A stretch of 64,000 nt of DNA from Fructobacillus americanaquae (GTDB lineage Bacteria; Bacillota; Bacilli; Lactobacillales; Lactobacillaceae). Below are positions 61,326 through 64,000 of this stretch, one piece after another. The position numbers were made by a program, and so were the translations under genes. Location of the stretch: the NCBI RefSeq assembly GCF_024029775.1, contig NZ_CP097122.1:1-64000 (forward strand), given 5' to 3'. The notes under the pieces are model-generated. The model had not been told where the DNA came from. It made no database searches and worked only from the letters and a program-made list of their open reading frames with translations. Position 1 is the first letter of the stretch; each line of letters opens with the position of its first letter.

Positions 61326-62273
61326 ATGGAAATCAATGCTGTCCAACAATACCAACAATACCTGCAGGCAGAACGTGGCTATTCACTTCAAACCGTGAAA
61401 GCGTATCGAACCGATATTGACGAATTTGTTAGTTATTTGACCGATAATGGTGGTTTCACAGGCTTTGCTAGTATTAAAAGCTTAGATGTTCGAGTTTATT
61501 TGGCTGGTCTATATGATCAAATGCTCGCCCGCACGACGATTGCCCGCAAGGTTTCAAGTCTGAAAAATTTCTATGCTTATTTGGTAAGTGAAAATTTAGC
61601 CACCGACAATCCCTTTGACGGGGTAGCACTGCGGAAACACCAAGCGCATTTGCCAGAATTTTTTTATGACAATGAGCTGTTGGAACTCTTCCAAGTCGCT
61701 TATGATCAAAATGACCACCCGCTCTGGCGCCGGGATGCCGCTTTGCTGGAATTTTTATTTGCCACGGGAACGCGAGTATCTGAGTTTTCGGGGTTGACAT
61801 TGGATCAAATTGATTTAAATCAACGGTTAGTGCTCATTCACGGGAAAGGAAATAAGGACCGGTTTGTACCTTTTGGTTCATATGCTCAGCAGGCCTTGGT
61901 GGATTATCTGGAAAATTGTCGGCCGGGCTTATTAGCTAAAAACCACCGATTAGACCAGGAAGAGGTTGTGTTTTTAAATGCTAATGGCGGTCCGATTACC
62001 TCGGCTGGTGTGACTTACATTTTGAACCAATTAATGAAAAAAACGAGTTTGACAGGCAAAATTCATCCCCATATGTTGCGCCACAGTTTTGCGACCGCTT
62101 TATTAAATCGGGGAGCTGATATGCGAACTGTGCAAGAATTACTGGGGCACGAAAACCTTTCAACGACCCAAATCTATACCCATGTTTCAAAAGCCATGCT
62201 TCAGGATTCCTATCAAAATTTCTTTCCACGGGCAAAAAAGGTGAGTGAAAGACACACAAAAAGAGAAGGATGA
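61326..62273 (+). CDS. xerC: Tyrosine recombinase XerC
   Basis: 315 residues from the ATG at 61326; no ribosome site is present. N-terminal SAM-like core-binding domain (FVSYL, then KVSSLKNFYAYL) and catalytic domain with R150 (GTRVSEFSGL), K174 (HGKGNKDRFVP), H249 and R252 (HMLRHSFAT), H275 (LLGHENLS) and nucleophile Y284 (TTQIYTHV). It resolves chromosome dimers at dif. Lactic acid bacteria with XerS use another enzyme; this is XerC/D type. Not a prophage integrase by context. Confidence 0.9.
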   Translation: MEINAVQQYQQYLQAERGYSLQTVKAYRTDIDEFVSYLTDNGGFTGFASIKSLDVRVYLAGLYDQMLARTTIARKVSSLKNFYAYLVSENLATDNPFDGVALRKHQAHLPEFFYDNELLELFQVAYDQNDHPLWRRDAALLEFLFATGTRVSEFSGLTLDQIDLNQRLVLIHGKGNKDRFVPFGSYAQQALVDYLENCRPGLLAKNHRLDQEEVVFLNANGGPITSAGVTYILNQLMKKTSLTGKIHPHMLRHSFATALLNRGADMRTVQELLGHENLSTTQIYTHVSKAMLQDSYQNFFPRAKKVSERHTKREG

Positions 62274-62311
62274 TTTTTATCCAAAAGTTTTTTCAGTACG
62301 GGCCAATTAAA

Positions 62312-62340
62312 TTGTCATTCTAGGGAATAGATAGTAGAAT
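62312..62340 (+). promoter_or_regulatory. Promoter of the aldose epimerase gene
   Basis: -35 TTGTCA (62312-62317), 17-nt spacer, -10 TAGAAT (62335-62340), then six bases to the ATG: the clearest leaderless promoter in the window. Confidence 0.75.
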
Positions 62341-62346
62341 AAAGTT

Positions 62347-63222
62347 ATGATAATTCTGGAGAATGACAAATTAAAGGTACAGATCAGTGAGCATGGTGCG
62401 GAGCTGATTTCAGCATGGAATAAGGAAGCAGAACTGGAGTATATCTGGTATGGGGATCCCATGTATTGGGGTCGGCATGCACCTAACCTGTTCCCAATTG
62501 TAGGCCGCCTGCAGGGGGACCAGTATGAATTGGCTGGTCAAACCTATTATATGAACCAACACGGTTTTGCTCGGAATATGGATTTTTTAATTGTCAGCGA
62601 ACAAGATGACGCGGTTCGTTTGCGTTTGGAGGATTCCGAATCAACACGGCGAATTTATCCTTTTGCCTTTATCTTTGATGTCATCTTCACCTTGAATGGC
62701 TCTTCACTAAAGGTGGAATATGAGGTCAAAAACCCAGCGAGTCATGATTCATTATTCTTCTCTGTTGGTGGCCACCCAGCTTTTAATCTCCCCCTTGATG
62801 GTGGCAAATTCTCAGATTACTATTTATCTGTGACGCCAGAAAAGGTTTATGATCGGATTCGCCTGGTTGGACCATATTCGAATCCAAACGTGCCCACGCC
62901 ATTTTCTTCAAATATTCCATTGCGCTTGCGACAGGAAGACTATCATGACGATGCCATTATTCTCAAACTTGATCGTCAGAAAACAACCTTCTTGCTGGCT
63001 CGTCTAGCAAATCAGCATGGGATGGAAATGACAATTGATAACGCTCAGTTTGTTGGCATTTGGACACCATCTGGTAAAGATGCGCCCTTTATTGCTGTCG
63101 AGCCATGGTGGGGGATTGCTGATACAGTTGATGCAACCGGAAACTTCAAGGAAAAATTTGGCGTTAACGTTCTTGCTGCGGGTGATACTTTTAATGGTTC
63201 TTACTCGATGAACTTCTTTTAA
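62347..63222 (+). CDS. Aldose 1-epimerase family protein (LacX-like)
   Basis: 291 residues from an ATG 6 nt after the -10 box, without a ribosome site. Galactose mutarotase-like beta-sandwich: VQISEHGAELISAWNKEAEL, IWYGDPMYWGRHAPNLFPIV, with substrate His residues in FARNMDF and FSVGGHPAFNLPLDG, and AVEPWWGIAD near the end. It probably interconverts sugar anomers or sugar-6-phosphates; the LacX subgroup is often of unknown substrate. Confidence 0.88.
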   Translation: MIILENDKLKVQISEHGAELISAWNKEAELEYIWYGDPMYWGRHAPNLFPIVGRLQGDQYELAGQTYYMNQHGFARNMDFLIVSEQDDAVRLRLEDSESTRRIYPFAFIFDVIFTLNGSSLKVEYEVKNPASHDSLFFSVGGHPAFNLPLDGGKFSDYYLSVTPEKVYDRIRLVGPYSNPNVPTPFSSNIPLRLRQEDYHDDAIILKLDRQKTTFLLARLANQHGMEMTIDNAQFVGIWTPSGKDAPFIAVEPWWGIADTVDATGNFKEKFGVNVLAAGDTFNGSYSMNFF

Positions 63223-63253
63223 GCGAAATATTTTAAATCAATCAATGAAAGAA

Positions 63254-63282
63254 AAAGCCAGCTGTTGATTCAGCTGGCTTTC
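63254..63282. terminator. Terminator after the epimerase gene
   Basis: AAAGCCAGCTG, TTGATT loop, CAGCTGGCTTT; 11-bp perfect stem, short T tract. Confidence 0.75.
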
Positions 63283-63295
63283 GGATTATTAGACT

Positions 63296-64000
63296 ATGAA
63301 AATTACAGAATTATTTGAACAAAAAAAGCCAATTGCCCAATCAGCATTGGCTGTCCCAATGGCGTTAGGGCCAACCGATAAATTTACCCCTTTCAAGCAG
63401 GCATTAGACCAAAAGAATCCAGATGTTGTTATCTGGCAGGCCGATGCGATTGCTGATGAGTTTTCTAAAGAAGTGGTTTGGGATCAGGTGAAGGCCGGTG
63501 GTGCACAGGCGGTTGAAGAACGTGACGCCTCTGCAATGAAAAAAGCTGCAATGAAGGCAGAATTAGACCAGGCATACCAAGAATTTCTGTCTAATTGGCC
63601 AGCCATGCACCAGCAAATTGTTCAGGAACTGGTGGATAATGCTCTGCAGACAGCAGGGGAGCACTTGGTTTTGCTGGCTTATACTACCAAAGCTGCTGGT
63701 GGAAAAGGTGAGTTAGCCCCGGCTGATCAAGCTTACTTTTTAGCAACGGCACTGCAGGCTGGAACTAGTCGCTTTGCCGGCGTCTACTTACCAGAGGAAA
63801 TGGATGCAAATCTGCAGGAAAAAATCATTGCTGTGGCGGAGAAGGTGGCTGTGCCGGTTATTCGAACAGGCACACTTCATGATCTGACACCAGAAACGAT
63901 TCGAGCGGCTTTCTCGTCTTTGTTAATCAAGAAGCCGGATGTTGTCAACTTACAGGTTGCATCTGATCGGTTAGCTGAAATTGACTTAGCCGATTTTGAA
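63296..64000 (+). CDS. AroD-like protein lacking dehydroquinase active-site residues (3' partial)
   Basis: 235 codons to the window edge, no stop reached. The strand order resembles type I 3-dehydroquinate dehydratase: SALAVPMA, PDVVIWQAD (usually IEWRAD), LVLLAYTTKAAGGKGEL (usually TFRTKxEGG), VPVIRTGTLHD (usually SYHD) and DVVNLQVA (usually VKIAV). The expected EWR Glu, the Arg and Glu of RTKxEGG, and the Schiff-base Lys are all replaced; His seems kept. If the family call is right, it is not an ordinary dehydroquinase. No ribosome site is present; GATTAT lies 6 nt before the ATG. Confidence 0.45.
   Translation, partial: MKITELFEQKKPIAQSALAVPMALGPTDKFTPFKQALDQKNPDVVIWQADAIADEFSKEVVWDQVKAGGAQAVEERDASAMKKAAMKAELDQAYQEFLSNWPAMHQQIVQELVDNALQTAGEHLVLLAYTTKAAGGKGELAPADQAYFLATALQAGTSRFAGVYLPEEMDANLQEKIIAVAEKVAVPVIRTGTLHDLTPETIRAAFSSLLIKKPDVVNLQVASDRLAEIDLADFE

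Noticed and set aside
61326-62273. xerC as a prophage or integrative-element integrase
   Set aside because: Size, motif spacing and location among housekeeping genes far from the att site fit XerC; no other mobile genes surround it.
1-64000. CRISPR arrays, insertion sequences and rRNA genes
   Set aside because: No regularly spaced repeats, transposase motifs or rRNA-like sequence were seen anywhere in the window.

Overview
This window comes from a low-to-moderate GC Gram-positive lactic acid bacterium. I place it in or near the Leuconostocaceae (Leuconostoc, Weissella, Fructobacillus and relatives), moderately sure from gene content alone. Supporting signs are AGGAGG-type ribosome sites, T-box leaders, a mevalonate-pathway HMG-CoA synthase, a MurE that looks L-lysine-specific, two-subunit GlyQ/GlyS, and rpmA with the N-terminal extension typical of Firmicutes.

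Layout. Positions 1 to about 11,200 are the right part of a siphovirus-type prophage: tape measure, distal tail protein, tail endopeptidase, baseplate and receptor-binding genes, XkdX, holin-like proteins and a GH25 endolysin. Beyond the lysin lies an accessory segment with a DUF3800 gene, two intergenic units that look like small RNAs, a 37-residue basic/hydrophobic peptide under a strong promoter, and three overlapping small genes. The prophage ends at the 3' end of a tRNA-Arg(UCU) gene, the probable attachment site. Its integrase and the other att site are outside the window.

From 11.4 kb onward the sequence is chromosome: SMR transporter and PnuC; TetR regulator; rplU-rpmA with an L21 leader; M24 peptidase; yunD-yutD; bioY with a BirA-type operator, then birA and an XTP pyrophosphatase; Dus; a cation/proton antiporter with a structured leader; murE-coaBC; T-box-argS; class A PBP; YlbF-like. 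Next come divergent threonine units: hom-thrB-lysC on the minus strand and thrC-asd on the plus strand. Then lexA, yneF/plsC, a TrmN6-like methyltransferase with a GIY-YIG protein, an SPFH protein, rpsB-tsf, pyrH-frr, a T-box followed by a DUF2130 gene and glyQS, lepA, an oxidoreductase, prmA-rsmE, an ABC-F ATPase, mvaS, a nucleoside deoxyribosyltransferase, an ACT protein with a UPF0210 protein, xerC, an aldose epimerase, and a truncated AroD-like gene.

How the genes work together. LysC, Asd, Hom, ThrB and ThrC are all five enzymes from aspartate to threonine. BioY and BirA form a biotin uptake and self-regulating ligation unit. rpsB/tsf/pyrH/frr and rplU/rpmA are ordinary growth operons. 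The most unusual points are the prophage-end small-RNA/peptide locus, a DUF2130 gene between a T-box and glyQS, several apparently leaderless genes whose -10 box lies 6 nt before the ATG, a terminator palindrome that encodes the same C-terminus of two convergent proteins, a hairpin between the lysC ribosome site and its start codon, an unassigned structured leader before the antiporter, and a dehydroquinase-like protein lacking the expected active-site residues.
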